Positions 17,204 to 27,500 of a stretch of DNA of 64,000 nt are shown one piece after another (positions within the stretch are counted from its first letter, which is position 1; each line of letters opens with the position of its first letter). The position numbers were made by a program, and so were the translations under genes. Under the pieces are notes generated by a model. That model was not told the DNA's origin and made no database searches. It worked only from the letters and a program-made list of their open reading frames with translations. The stretch is from Rhodovulum visakhapatnamense (GTDB lineage Bacteria > Pseudomonadota > Alphaproteobacteria > Rhodobacterales > Rhodobacteraceae), in assembly GCF_004365965.1 (NCBI RefSeq), contig NZ_SOEB01000010.1, positions 62,001 to 126,000 of the forward strand. The letters are read 5' to 3'.

Positions 17204-19126
17204 ATGACAGTCAAGCCTCCGACCCCGATCCTGGACCGTGTCGCCGGTCCGGCCGATCTCAAGGGCATGAGCCAGACCGACCTGACGCTGCTGGCGCGGG
17301 ACCTTCGCGAAGAGGTGATCTCGGTGGTCGCCCAGACCGGCGGGCATCTGGGCTCGTCGCTGGGGGTCGTCGAACTGACGGTCGCGCTGCACGCGGTCTT
17401 CAACACGCCCTTCGACAAGCTGGTCTGGGATGTCAGCCACCAGTGCTATCCGCACAAGATCCTGACCGGGCGCCGCGACCGGATGCACACGCTGCGCCAG
17501 GGCGGCGGGCTCGCGGGCTTCTGCAAGCGCACGGAAAGCGAATACGATGCCTTCGGCGCGGGCCATTCCTCGACCTCGATCTCGGCCGCGCTCGGCTTTG
17601 CCGTCGGCCGCGACATGGGCCAGCCCACGGGCGACGCCATCGCGGTGATCGGCGACGGCTCGATCAGCGCGGGCATGGCCTACGAGGCGCTGAACAATGC
17701 GGGCCATGAAAAGCGCCGCCTCTTCGTGATCCTGAACGACAACGAGATGTCCATCGCCCCGCCCGTGGGCGCGATGTCGAAATATCTCTCGGGGCTCTAT
17801 CACGAGACGCCGCTGGGCAAGCTCAAGGACATGGCCGAGGATTTCGAGGCCGCCCTTCCCGGCCCGATCCGCGAAGGCGCGCGCCGCGCGCGTCAGCTGG
17901 TCACCGGCTTCCCCGGCGGCGGCACGCTCTTCGAGGAACTGGGCTTCGACTATATCGGCCCGATCGACGGCCATGACATGGGCCAGCTGCTGACGGTGCT
18001 GCGCGCCGCCCGGGCGCGGGCCTCGGGGCCGGTCCTGATCCATGTCTGCACGGTCAAGGGCAAGGGCTATCAGCCGGCCGAACGCTCGGCCGACCGCGGC
18101 CATGGCGTGTCGAAATTCGACGTCGCCTCGGGCGCGCAGAAGAAAAGCTCCAGCAACGCGCCCTCCTACACCAAGGTCTTCGGCCAGACCCTGACCGACG
18201 AGGCCGCGCGGGATGCCAAGATCGTCGGCGTCACCGCCGCGATGCCCTCGGGCACCGGGCTCGACATCCTGCAGGATCGCTTCCCGAAACGGGTCTTCGA
18301 TGTCGGCATCGCCGAACAGCACGCGGTGACCTTCGCGGGCGGCATGGCGGCTTCGGGCCTGAAGCCCTTCGTCGCCATCTATTCGACCTTCCTGCAGCGG
18401 GGCTATGACCAGATCGTCCATGACGTGGTGCTGCAGAAACTGCCGGTCCGGTTCTGCGTCGATCGCGCGGGGCTTGTGGGCGCCGACGGCTCGACCCATG
18501 CGGGCGCCTTCGACGTGGCCTTCCTGTCGAACCTGCCGGGCATGGTGGTGATGGGCGCGGGCGACGAGGCCGAGCTTCGCCACATGGTCGCGACCGCCGC
18601 GGCCTATGACGAGGGTCCGATCTCGTTCCGCTATCCGCGCGGCGAGGGCATGGGCGTCGAGATGCCCGACCGCGGGCAGGTCCTCGAGATCGGCAAGGGC
18701 CGCGTCGTGCGCGAGGGCAGCAAGGTCGCGCTTCTGTCCTTCGGGGCGCCGCTGGTCGACTGCCTCGCGGCCGCCGATGCGCTCGAGGCGCGGGGCGTCT
18801 CGGTCACCGTCGCCGATGCCCGCTTCGCCAAGCCCCTCGATACCGATCTGATCGCCCGGCTGGCGAAAGAGCACGAGGCGCTGATCACCGTCGAGCACGG
18901 CGCCGAGGGCGGCTTCGGCGCACTTGTCCTGCACTGGCTGGCCCGGACCGGCCGGCTGGATCGCGGGCTGGCGATCCGGACCATGACGCTGCCCGATGCC
19001 TTCATCGAACAGGGCAGCCCGGCCGAGATGTATGCCGAGGCGCAGCTGACCGCGCAGGACATCGCCGCGACCGCGCTGCAGGCGCTGGGTGTCGCGCCCG
19101 GCCAGTTCGGGCAGGCCAGCGCGTAA
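17204..19126 (+). CDS. dxs: 1-deoxy-D-xylulose-5-phosphate synthase
   Basis: A 640-residue thiamine-diphosphate enzyme condensing pyruvate and glyceraldehyde-3-phosphate, first step of the MEP isoprenoid pathway that feeds carotenoids, phytyl tails and quinones. Motifs: [34 protein letters not shown] and [19 protein letters not shown] (ThDP site), then the transketolase pyrimidine and C-terminal domains ([16 protein letters not shown]). ATG 17204 has CGGGAGA ahead. A TTG/GTG start further upstream (17147) would lie inside the terminator and is rejected. dxs downstream of puf is conserved in Rhodobacteraceae. Confidence 0.96.
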   Translation: MTVKPPTPILDRVAGPADLKGMSQTDLTLLARDLREEVISVVAQTGGHLGSSLGVVELTVALHAVFNTPFDKLVWDVSHQCYPHKILTGRRDRMHTLRQGGGLAGFCKRTESEYDAFGAGHSSTSISAALGFAVGRDMGQPTGDAIAVIGDGSISAGMAYEALNNAGHEKRRLFVILNDNEMSIAPPVGAMSKYLSGLYHETPLGKLKDMAEDFEAALPGPIREGARRARQLVTGFPGGGTLFEELGFDYIGPIDGHDMGQLLTVLRAARARASGPVLIHVCTVKGKGYQPAERSADRGHGVSKFDVASGAQKKSSSNAPSYTKVFGQTLTDEAARDAKIVGVTAAMPSGTGLDILQDRFPKRVFDVGIAEQHAVTFAGGMAASGLKPFVAIYSTFLQRGYDQIVHDVVLQKLPVRFCVDRAGLVGADGSTHAGAFDVAFLSNLPGMVVMGAGDEAELRHMVATAAAYDEGPISFRYPRGEGMGVEMPDRGQVLEIGKGRVVREGSKVALLSFGAPLVDCLAAADALEARGVSVTVADARFAKPLDTDLIARLAKEHEALITVEHGAEGGFGALVLHWLARTGRLDRGLAIRTMTLPDAFIEQGSPAEMYAEAQLTAQDIAATALQALGVAPGQFGQASA

Positions 19127-19144
19127 GGCGTCAACCTCTCCGCG

Positions 19145-19179
19145 AAGGGGCCTCGTCCGGGAAACCGGGCGGGGCCCTT
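19145..19179 (+). terminator. Predicted terminator after dxs
   Basis: A long interrupted GC stem (AAGGGGCC... / ...GGGCCCTT) closed by a GAAA tetraloop-like apex (CGTCCGG GAAA CCGGGCG), beginning 18 bp after the dxs stop and followed by CCTCTGTC. It lies between convergent dxs and the DUF2783 gene and may serve both. Confidence 0.6.
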
Positions 19180-19206
19180 CCTCTGTCGGGAACCGTGGCT
19201 CGGCCC

Positions 19207-19395
19207 TCAGCGGCCCCGGGCGAGGTCCAGCGCCTCGGTCAGGGTTTCGCGGTCGCCGACATGATTGGCGAGAATCAGGATCAGCCGCGCGTTCAGCGCC
19301 TGGCTTTCGGCGTCGGACAGGCCGCGATGGGCGGCCAGAAGCTCGGCCAAGAAGCCGTCATGGTCGGGCAGGTTCGGGGCGGTGATCAGTTTCAT
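19207..19395 (-). CDS. DUF2783 domain small protein
   Basis: A 62-residue protein starting MKLITAPNLPDHDGFLAEL and rich in short helices (LNARLILILANHVGD). It matches the DUF2783 family, which habitually lies beside flavin monooxygenases of aromatic-acid catabolism. The start overlaps the monooxygenase stop by 4 bp (ATGA), so the two are made together and may act together; no enzyme motif is present. Confidence 0.85.
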   Translation of the reverse strand: MKLITAPNLPDHDGFLAELLAAHRGLSDAESQALNARLILILANHVGDRETLTEALDLARGR

Positions 19396-20945
19396 TCCCG
19401 TCCCTCCCACATCGCCCGGATGGCGGCCGAAACCGCCCGGGACTCGGCCGTCACCCAGCGCGCGGCCACCACCAGATCGGGCCGGATCAGATACAGCGCC
19501 CGCTCGGCATCGCCCAGATAGCGGGTCCGAAGCGTGGGATCGGCCCGCACCGACAGCGTCGGAATCTGCAGCCCGTCGGGGGCCGCGCAGTTGATCGCCA
19601 GCAGCGTCGGCCCGGGGCCGATCTGGTCCAGCAGCCAGCCATTGCCGATCCGCGCCTCGGGCGCTGCGGCGCCGGGCCGGGCCTCGTCGGGCAAGAGCAG
19701 GTCGTCGGGCGCGCCGGTCGCATAGATGCAGGGCACGGCCAGACGTCCGGCATTGACCCATTCTCGGGCAAAGGCGGTTTCGCGGGCCAGCGCCAGCACC
19801 TGATCGCGAAACAGCCGCTCGACCCCCGGGGCGGGCGAGATGAAGCTTGCGGCCCGGGCGGAATCGCGCAGGTTCTCGTCGGCGGCCTGGACCCGCTCGC
19901 GGTTGTAGCTGTCCAGCAGCCGCTCGTCGGCCCGGCCTTCCAGCACGGCGGCCAGCTTCCAGCCCAGGTTCTCGACATCCCGCAGCCCGCCATTGGCGCC
20001 CCGGGCCGAGAAGGGCGGCACCAGATGCGCGGCATCGCCCAGAAAGATCACCCGGCCATGGACGAACTCGGCCAGCCGACGGCTTTGGAAGGTGTAGATC
20101 GACACCCATTCCAGATCGAAATCGGGCCCCACCACCGCCTGAATGCGCGGGATCACCCGGTCCGGCCGCGCCTCTTCCCCGGCATTGGCCAGGCGCCCCA
20201 GTTGCAGGTCGATACGATAGACATTGTCGGCCTGGGGCATCAGCATCGCCGACTGGCCGGAATGGAACGAGGGGTCGAACCAGAACCAGCGCTCGGCTGG
20301 GAAATCGGCCTCCATCTCGATATCGGCGACGAGAAAGCGCTCCTCGTAGAATTCTCCCTCGAAATCCAGATCCATCAGCGCGCGCGTCAGCGACCGGGCG
20401 CCGTCGCAGGCCAGCAGATAATCGGCCGAAAGCCTGTAGGGGCCGTCGGGCGTCTTGACCGAAAGCTCGACACCGGTCCCGTCCGGGTCGACGCCGGTCA
20501 GCCGGTTGCGGAAGCGCAGGTCGATCAGCGGCTCGGCCAGCGCGCGCGCGATCAGGATGTCCTCGATATGGTATTGCTGCAGATTGGCGAAGGGCGGGAA
20601 GCGGCCAGCCGCCGTCCCGGCCATGTCGAAGCTGAAGATCTCTTCGTCGCCATGGCTAATTCGAGCGATGCTCCAGGGCACGGCGCGGGCCATCACCTGA
20701 TCGACGATGCCGAGCCGCGCGAAAAGCTGCAGGCTGCGCTCGGACCAGACGATGGCGCGCGAGCCGATCGTGACCGAGGATTTGTCCTCGAGCACCACCG
20801 AGGCGATGCCGAGCCGCGCAAGATCCAGCGCCATCGCCAGCCCGACCGGCCCCGCGCCGACCACCACGACGCGGTGACGCGGTTCGGGCCCGCTCAGCCC
20901 GGGCGGCGCGGAATAGGGAAGCGGCTTGTAGTCATAGGGCATCAC
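19392..20945 (-). CDS. FAD-dependent aromatic monooxygenase (MhpA/PheA-like)
   Basis: A 517-residue class A flavoprotein hydroxylase. The Rossmann motif VVVVGAGPVGLAMALDLAR opens the protein, ACDGARS is the middle NAD(P)H/FAD motif, and FLGDAAHLVPPFSARGANGG is the second FAD motif; a thioredoxin-like C-terminal domain follows. It probably hydroxylates a phenolic or aryl-acid substrate, but the substrate cannot be read from sequence. ATG 20945 and 20942 are both possible. It is divergent from a thiolase; a 14-bp palindrome lies 42 bp upstream. Confidence 0.85.
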   Translation of the reverse strand: MMPYDYKPLPYSAPPGLSGPEPRHRVVVVGAGPVGLAMALDLARLGIASVVLEDKSSVTIGSRAIVWSERSLQLFARLGIVDQVMARAVPWSIARISHGDEEIFSFDMAGTAAGRFPPFANLQQYHIEDILIARALAEPLIDLRFRNRLTGVDPDGTGVELSVKTPDGPYRLSADYLLACDGARSLTRALMDLDFEGEFYEERFLVADIEMEADFPAERWFWFDPSFHSGQSAMLMPQADNVYRIDLQLGRLANAGEEARPDRVIPRIQAVVGPDFDLEWVSIYTFQSRRLAEFVHGRVIFLGDAAHLVPPFSARGANGGLRDVENLGWKLAAVLEGRADERLLDSYNRERVQAADENLRDSARAASFISPAPGVERLFRDQVLALARETAFAREWVNAGRLAVPCIYATGAPDDLLLPDEARPGAAAPEARIGNGWLLDQIGPGPTLLAINCAAPDGLQIPTLSVRADPTLRTRYLGDAERALYLIRPDLVVAARWVTAESRAVSAAIRAMWEGRE

Positions 20946-21270
20946 GCATCCTCCACCGGCGGCCCGGGCAGGGACAGGCCCGGGATGCCGACGCGTCGGC
21001 GGATTTTCCGGATCGGGAGGCGAAAGAACGCGACGCTTCCGGCGCGACCCTCAGGTCGCCGCGGACGGCCCCTCTCCTCATCGCAGTCTCCCACACCGGT
21101 TCTTGTTCTTATCCGCTGTTCGGGCGTTAACCTCTGCTACTCGACTGGTCACTGCAACCGGTTTTTTCACACTAGATTTACAGCCCCGCTGCGGTCAGGC
21201 TGGCTGCGGGGCCGGTGCGCCGCGGGGCAGAGAGCCCGCCGCACCGGCCGATGAGGGGAGGAGGCCGAGA
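20946..21270. other. Intergenic region between divergent monooxygenase and thiolase genes
   Basis: 325 bp without a gene. It holds a 14-bp perfect palindrome (20987-21000), a 6-bp hairpin GCGACC-CTCA-GGTCGC (21044-21059) and, nearer the thiolase, a less GC-rich stretch (21095-21180) that is the likely promoter zone. No clear sigma-70 pair was identified. Confidence 0.5.
20987..21000. promoter_or_regulatory. 14-bp perfect palindrome, candidate operator
   Basis: GCCGACGCGTCGGC is a perfect inverted repeat 42 bp before the monooxygenase start, in the leader/promoter position. No regulator gene is adjacent. GC-rich palindromes occur by chance in such DNA, so this is tentative. Confidence 0.3.
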
Positions 21271-22446
21271 ATGACCGGAATTGTGATCCTGGGGGCCGCG
21301 CGGACCGCGATCGGCACCTTCGGGGGCAGCCTTGCGGGCGTGCCGCCGATTGCGCTGGGGGCGACGGTGGCCAAAGCCGCGCTGGCGCGGGCGAAGCTTC
21401 CGGCCGACCGGGTCGGGCATGTGGCCTTCGGGCATGTCATCAATACCGAGCCGCGCGACATGTATCTCAGCCGGGTCGCGGCGATGGAGGCAGGCGTGCC
21501 CGACACGGTGCCTGCGATGAACGTCAACCGGCTGTGCGGGTCGGGGGCGCAGGCCATCGTGTCGGTGGTGCAGGCGCTGATGCTGAACGAGGCCGATTTC
21601 GGGCTGGCGGGCGGGGCCGAAAGCATGAGCCGCGCCCCCCATATCCTGCCGGATGCGCGCTGGGGCCGGAAGATGGGTGACACGCCCGCCGCGGACATGA
21701 TGCTGGGGGCGCTGACCTGCCCGTTCGGGACCGGCCACATGGGGGTGACCGCCGAGAACGTGGCCGAGGCCCATGGCGTGTCGCGGGCCGATCAGGACGC
21801 CTTCGCGATGCAGAGCCAGGAGCGCGCGGCCTGGGCCATTGCCGAGGGCCGGTTCGACGCCCAGATCGTGCCGGTCGACGTGCAGAGGCGGCGCGAGACC
21901 GCGGCCTTCAAGGTCGATGAGCATCCCAAGGCCACGAGCCCCGAGGCGCTGGCGGCGCTTAGGCCCGCCTTCCGCAAGGACGGCAGCGTGACGGCGGGCA
22001 ATGCGAGCGGCATCAATGACGGCGCCGCGGCGCTGGTGCTGGCACGCGAGGCGGCCGCCGAGGCGGCCGATCTGGTGCCGCTGGCCCGGATCGTCGGCTA
22101 TGCCCATGCGGGCGTGGCGCCCGAGGTGATGGGGATCGGGCCGGTGCCCGCGGTCGAGGCGCTGTGTGCGCGGACCGGGCTGGCGCCGGACGCGTTCGAC
22201 GTGATCGAAAGCAACGAGGCTTTCGCCGCGCAGGCGCTGGCGGTCAGCCGGATGCTGGGGCTCGACCCGGCCAGGGTGAACCCCAATGGCGGGGCCATCG
22301 CGCTGGGCCATCCGGTCGGGGCGACCGGCGCGATCCTGACGGTGAAGGCGATCTACGAGCTGGAACGGACCGGAGGCCGCCGTGCGCTGGTGACCATGTG
22401 CATCGGCGGCGGTCAGGGGATTGCGCTGGCGCTGGAGCGGATCTGA
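21271..22446 (+). CDS. Acetyl-CoA acetyltransferase / beta-ketothiolase (BktB-like)
   Basis: A 391-residue biosynthetic/degradative thiolase. The nucleophile Cys is in NVNRLCGSGAQAI, the substrate-binding His in NPNGGAIALGHPVGATGA and the second catalytic Cys in VTMCIGGGQG. It either condenses two acyl-CoA or cleaves 3-ketoacyl-CoA. ATG 21271 follows GGGGAGGAGGCC, a strong ribosome site; the frame upstream to 21103 is not used. It is divergent from a monooxygenase, which hints at aromatic or fatty-acid breakdown. Confidence 0.92.
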   Translation: MTGIVILGAARTAIGTFGGSLAGVPPIALGATVAKAALARAKLPADRVGHVAFGHVINTEPRDMYLSRVAAMEAGVPDTVPAMNVNRLCGSGAQAIVSVVQALMLNEADFGLAGGAESMSRAPHILPDARWGRKMGDTPAADMMLGALTCPFGTGHMGVTAENVAEAHGVSRADQDAFAMQSQERAAWAIAEGRFDAQIVPVDVQRRRETAAFKVDEHPKATSPEALAALRPAFRKDGSVTAGNASGINDGAAALVLAREAAAEAADLVPLARIVGYAHAGVAPEVMGIGPVPAVEALCARTGLAPDAFDVIESNEAFAAQALAVSRMLGLDPARVNPNGGAIALGHPVGATGAILTVKAIYELERTGGRRALVTMCIGGGQGIALALERI

Positions 22447-22455
22447 TCCGGCGGA

Positions 22456-22470
22456 GGCCCCTTCGGGGCC
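22456..22470 (+). terminator. Short GC hairpin after thiolase
   Basis: GGCCCC-TTC-GGGGCC followed by ATTCCTT, 10 bp after the thiolase stop and before the convergent pbpC. A weak intrinsic terminator is likely. Confidence 0.5.
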
Positions 22471-22543
22471 ATTCCTTCACTGCGGCGCGCCCCTGCCGGA
22501 CGCCCCGGTTCGGGTATTTTTGCCAAGAAGAAAACAGGGGCTG

Positions 22544-24577
22544 TCAGTCGGTCAGGTGCAGGCGGGCGCGGGCGGCGTGCCCGGCGGCGTCGATGGCCGA
22601 GAGCGTCACAAAGCCCGGCCCCGGCGCGGGCAGGGCGGCGGTCCGGTGGCGCAGGCCGGTGGCGAGGGGGCGGCCATCGGCCAGCAGGGTGAAGGGCGGC
22701 GTGCCGCCCTCGATCTTGACCGCCAGGGGCGCGCCGTCGAGCGCCAGATCGGCGCCGTCGGGCGGGAAGGCCAGGCGCAGCGGGTCGGTGCCGGGGCTCT
22801 CGCCCGGCCGGAAGAAGCGGCGGAGCGGTGCGGGCAGGGCGCTGTTGGCCGCGATCAGCGTGCCGGGCGGGGGCGGGGGCAGCGCCTCGGGCGGGCCGAG
22901 CCGGGCGAAGGCGTCGAACAGCAGCGGCGCCGCGCGGTCGGCGCCGAAGGCGCCCGGCACCGGGGTCCCGTCGGGGCGGCCGATCCAGATCGCCACCACA
23001 TGGCGCCCGTCGAAGCCCACCGCCCAGGCATCGCGATGGCCGTAGGAGGTGCCGGTCTTGAAGGCGATCCGGCCTTGCGGTGCGCTGGCGGGCGCGGGTA
23101 CGCCGCGCAGGATGTCGGCGACCTGCCAGGCGGCCTCGGGGGTCAGCACCGGCGGGCCGTCGGCGGCGGGCGCAGCGCCGATGCGCCAGTAAAGCGGCAC
23201 CGGGCGGCCGCCCTCGGCCAGGGCGGCATAGAGCCGGGCCAGGTCTTCGAGCGTCAGGCCGAGCCCGCCCAGCGCGATGGCAAGTCCGGGCGGGCCGTCG
23301 GGCAGGCGCGGCGCGGCGCCCGCGCGTTTCAGCCGGGCCAGCAGCCGGGCCGGGCCGAGTGCCTCGGTCAGCGCCACGGCGGGGATGTTGAGCGAGGCCT
23401 GAAGGGCGGCACGGACCGGCAGGGTGCCGCGGTAGCGGCCGTCGAAATTCGACGGGCGGTAGGGGCCGAAGGCGGTCGGGCGATCCTCGATCAGGGTTTC
23501 GGGATGGGCGAGCCCCTCGGCGAAGGCGAGGCCGTAGATCAGCGGCTTGAGCGTCGAGCCGGGCGAGCGTGTCGCCACCGCCATGTCGACGAAGCCGTCG
23601 CGGGCGGTGTCGGTGTAATCGGGGCTGCCGATCTCGGCCAGGATCTCGCCGGTCCGGTGGTCGGCCACGATCAGCGCGGCCGAGAGCCGGTCGCCCATCG
23701 GGCGGACGGTGCCCCGGACAAGCGTTTCCAGCCGCGCCTGCAGGCCCGCATCGAGGGTCAGGCGATGGAGGCGCGTCCCCGGCTCGGCGGCGCGGGCGCG
23801 GTCGGCCAGATGGGGCGCAAGCTCGGGAAAGGCGCGGCGGGTCGTGGGCACCGGGCTTCGGGCGGCGCGGGCGGCGGTTTCGGCGTCCAGAACGCCCGCC
23901 TCTGCCATCCGCGTCAGCACCCGGTCGCGGGCGGCCCGGGCGGCGTTGGCCGCGCGGTCGGGGCGGCGGGTTTCGGGCGATTGCGGCAGCGCCACCAGCA
24001 GCGCCGCCTCGGCCGGGCTCAGGCGCGCGGGCGGTTTGCCGAACCAGGCGAGGCTGCCCGCCGCGATGCCTTCGAGATTGCCGCCGAAGGGGGCGCGGGC
24101 CAGATAAAGCGCGAGGATGCCGTCCTTGCCGATCCGCCGTTCCAGCGCCAGCGCCACCCGCATCTGCCGGAGCTTGCCCGCCCAGCGCCCGGTGCCGCTG
24201 TCTTCCAGCAACCGCGCGGTCTGCATCGACAGCGTCGAGCCGCCCGAGACGATCCGGCCCTGCGCCAGCGCCTGGCCCGCCGCCCGCAAAAGCGCGCGCG
24301 CGTCGATGCCGGGATGGGACCGGAACCGGCGGTCCTCATAGGTGACGAGCATCTTCAGATAAAGCGGATCGACCCGGTCGGGACTGGCCGCCAGCCGCCA
24401 GCGTCCGTCCTCGACGGTATAGGCGCGCAGCAGCGTGCCGTGCCGGTCCAGCACCTCGACCGAAGTCTCAGTGGCCAGCGGCGGCAGCACGGTCGCGTCG
24501 ATCCAGGCGTCGACCGCATCGCGTGCGGCGGCGCCGAGGAACAGCACCGCCGCCAGCGCGGGCAGAAGCGCCCTCAT
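22544..24577 (-). CDS. pbpC: Penicillin-binding protein 1C
   Basis: A 677-residue periplasmic peptidoglycan glycosyltransferase of the PBP1C class, anchored by an N-terminal hydrophobic segment. The transglycosylase domain shows YEDRRFRSHPGIDARAL and SGGSTLSMQTARLL; the transpeptidase-like domain has the SxxK motif in RSPGSTLKPLIYG and KTGTS; a C-terminal BiPBP domain follows. PBP1C is typically paired with an alpha-2-macroglobulin, as here: the start overlaps its stop by 4 bp (ATGA). The pair is thought to repair wall breached by invading proteases. Confidence 0.94.
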   Translation of the reverse strand: MRALLPALAAVLFLGAAARDAVDAWIDATVLPPLATETSVEVLDRHGTLLRAYTVEDGRWRLAASPDRVDPLYLKMLVTYEDRRFRSHPGIDARALLRAAGQALAQGRIVSGGSTLSMQTARLLEDSGTGRWAGKLRQMRVALALERRIGKDGILALYLARAPFGGNLEGIAAGSLAWFGKPPARLSPAEAALLVALPQSPETRRPDRAANAARAARDRVLTRMAEAGVLDAETAARAARSPVPTTRRAFPELAPHLADRARAAEPGTRLHRLTLDAGLQARLETLVRGTVRPMGDRLSAALIVADHRTGEILAEIGSPDYTDTARDGFVDMAVATRSPGSTLKPLIYGLAFAEGLAHPETLIEDRPTAFGPYRPSNFDGRYRGTLPVRAALQASLNIPAVALTEALGPARLLARLKRAGAAPRLPDGPPGLAIALGGLGLTLEDLARLYAALAEGGRPVPLYWRIGAAPAADGPPVLTPEAAWQVADILRGVPAPASAPQGRIAFKTGTSYGHRDAWAVGFDGRHVVAIWIGRPDGTPVPGAFGADRAAPLLFDAFARLGPPEALPPPPPGTLIAANSALPAPLRRFFRPGESPGTDPLRLAFPPDGADLALDGAPLAVKIEGGTPPFTLLADGRPLATGLRHRTAALPAPGPGFVTLSAIDAAGHAARARLHLTD

Positions 24578-27500
24578 GGCGTGACGCTGGCGCGACCCGC
24601 ATCGGTCCAGGCGCGGCGGTCGGGACGATACATGTCCTCGACGCTGGCCGCAGGGGCGCGATAGGTCCCGGGCGCGGTGGCGCGCAGGATATAGGCCAGC
24701 CGGAACGGATCGGCCGACCCCCAGTCGATGGCGGCAAGAAACCGGTCCTGTCTTGCCTCGCTGTGCTGGACACCGGCGGTGGTGCCAAGCCAGTCCAGCG
24801 CCCGGATGTCGCCCGCCCGCAGCAGGTTCGGGTTGTCGATCTCGAAGCCCGCCGGGATCGGGTCCGAGACCATCAGCCGGGCCTGATCGGCCGAGAACGG
24901 CGTCACCTCCAGCACCGTCACGATCCGGGTGCCCTGCGGCACGGCGTCAAGCGTGACCGCATCGCCCTCCAGCGTGTAGTGCTGCCGCGAGATGGCATAG
25001 CCGTTGCCGCCCGCGGGGTCCGGCACCTCGGGCACGCCGAAGCTGGTGACGGTCAGGGTCTCGGCGCGGCCACTGTCATTGCCCAGCACCGCCGGACCCT
25101 CGCCGGGGGCCAGAAGCCGCACCAGCGGTCCGGTCAGGGGCGCGCCGTTCAGCGTGAAGCCCTCGGCGCCGGGACGGTCGATCAGCTCATGGGTGGCCAG
25201 CAGCATCCAGCTTGCCTCCTGGGTCGAGAGCGGCCGGTCGGTCTCCGCCAGATAGCGGGTCAGCGCGTCGCGGTCGACAGCGGTGCTGCCGGCGGCGAGG
25301 GCCAGCGTCAGAAGCCCCGCCGCGTCGCGCAGGTCGGTGCCGTAGTCGATGCGCCAGACCGGGGGCTCGGCCCGGCCCATCCGCCCGGCCATCATCCGGG
25401 CGGCGCGGGCGAACATCAGATCGGCCCGCGTCGGGTCGCCATAGGCGGCCAGCGCCGCGCCAAGCTGCCCGGCAGCCAGCGGTGTCGCGAAGGCCCCGGC
25501 CCTGGTGTCGGCATAATAGCGCAGGTCGGCCATCGCGGCCTTGCCCTCGCGCGCCAGCACCATCAGCGCATAGGCGATATCCTCGCCGCCATCGTCGAAA
25601 TCGGGTGCGTAATTGACCCGGTTCTGTAGGTTGTCGAGCGCCATTCCGAAAGCCCGGTCGGGCACCGTCACCCCTTGCGCGCGGGCGCGCGACAGGAAAT
25701 CGGTGACATAGGCGTCGAGCCAGAAATCGCCCGCACCCGGAGCCCAGAGCCCGAACCCGCCCGAGGGCGACTGGTTGGCCAGCACCTCGGTCACCGCCTG
25801 ATCCAGCCGTTCGGCCAGCCGCTCGCGGGTGCCAAGCCCCAGCGCCTCGGCCACCTGGTCGAGATAGAGCAGCGGCAGCGCCTTCGACGTCACCTGTTCG
25901 GTGCAGCCATAGGGATAGCGGTCGAGGCCGGCCAGCAGCCCCGCCGCATCGAGCCGCGCGATCGGACCAAGCGCCAGCGTCGCGCGCCCGGTCCCGGGCA
26001 GCATGTCGGCGAACAACGCGTCATCGGCGGTGAAGCTCTGCCCGTCGGCGAGGGTAAAGCGCGAGGTCCGCACGACTTCTGGGTCGGTGACCTCGACCGG
26101 CAGCGTCAGGGTCCGGCTCAGCACCTTGCCATCGGGCGTGGTCAGGGCGACCTCGACATGGTGAACCCCCGGCATGCCCGCCGTGATCGGGATCGACAGC
26201 GCGGTCTTGCCGCCCTCGGCCAGCTCGACCGCCTCGGGGATCGCGGCCGGATCGAGGGTGACGCCCTCGGCTGTGACGCTCAGCGGCATCCGCCCGGCCG
26301 GGCCTTCGGCATGGACCAGCTCCAGCAGCAGGCGGCTTTCATCGCCGGGCGCAAGGAATCGCGGCAGGCTGGCGGTCACCACCACCGGATCGCGGATCAG
26401 GATATCGGCCTCGGCCTGGCCGATCCCGGTCGGCGACCAGGCGACCGCCATCAGCCGCAGCGTGCCGTTGAAGGCGGGGATGTCGAGCCGGGCACGGGCA
26501 ACGCCGTCCGCGCCAACCGTCACCGGCCCCGAGAACAGCGCGACCAGTTCCTCGGTCGGCGGCGGCGCCTGACGGCGCATCCCGGCCGTGCCGTCGCCGC
26601 CCGAGCGCACCGTGCCCATGGCGCCGTTCAGCCCGTCGATGAGCCGCCCATAGACGTCGCGCAGCCCCATCCCCAGCTTTCTCTGCCCGAAATAATGGCT
26701 GTCCGGGTCGGGGCTGGCAAAGGCCGTGACGTTCAGGATGCCCAGATCGACGGCCGCGATGGTGGCATAGGCGGTTTCGCCCGGGGCGATGCCGTCGACC
26801 TTCAGCGCGATGTCGAGCGGCTGGCGCGGCTCGGCCTCGGCCGGGACCTCGAAGTCGGCCGCGAGGCGATGCGGGCCGGGGTCGACGGCGGCATGAGCCA
26901 GCCCCAGCGCCCGGGCCGGGTTATGGCCCGCAGGCAGGTCCATCGGCCGGATCAGGGTCGCGGCGACATAGGCGCCCGCGCCCCAGTCATCGGTCACCGG
27001 CAGGCGGACGACGTTCTCGCCCTCGGTCAGATCGACCGGCACCATGTCGATCAGCCGGTTCGACATCACGGTGACCAGCCCCTTGCCTGCCTCGCGCGGC
27101 ACGATCCTCAGCGTCGCGGTCTCGCCGGGGCGATAGGCGGGCTTGTCCAGAGACAGCTCCAGCATGTCGGGCGTGGTGCTGGCATCGGCGGGCGCGTACC
27201 AGCCGGCCTCGAAGGCGACCGCGGCCTCGGCCCAGGCGCCGTCGCGGCGTTCTGCCACCAGTTCGTAGCGGCCCCAGCGCACCGGCACCTCGACCGAGGC
27301 GCGGCCGTTCTCGAGCCGGGCCTCGCCGTCGGCGATGCGCTCGCGCGTGGTGATCGGTTCCCAGGCCCAGTCGCCATCGACCCGGTACCACTGATAGCGG
27401 GTCTCGACCCTGTTCAGCACCCAGTGCAGCACCGAGTCCCCGGGCTGGCCGTCAGCCCCCAGCACGATCAGGTCGAACCCGGCCTCGGCGCCTTCGGGCA

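Noticed and set aside
22508-22533. The CGGGTATTTTTGCCAAGAAGAA-like string between thiolase and pbpC as a specific element
   Set aside because: I recall similar strings recurring in Rhodobacteraceae intergenic DNA, but one copy here gives no support for a function.
22421-24664. A 747-codon plus-strand frame opposite pbpC
   Set aside because: Low-complexity Gly/Arg/Ala composition and no motifs; pbpC on the other strand has all catalytic motifs.
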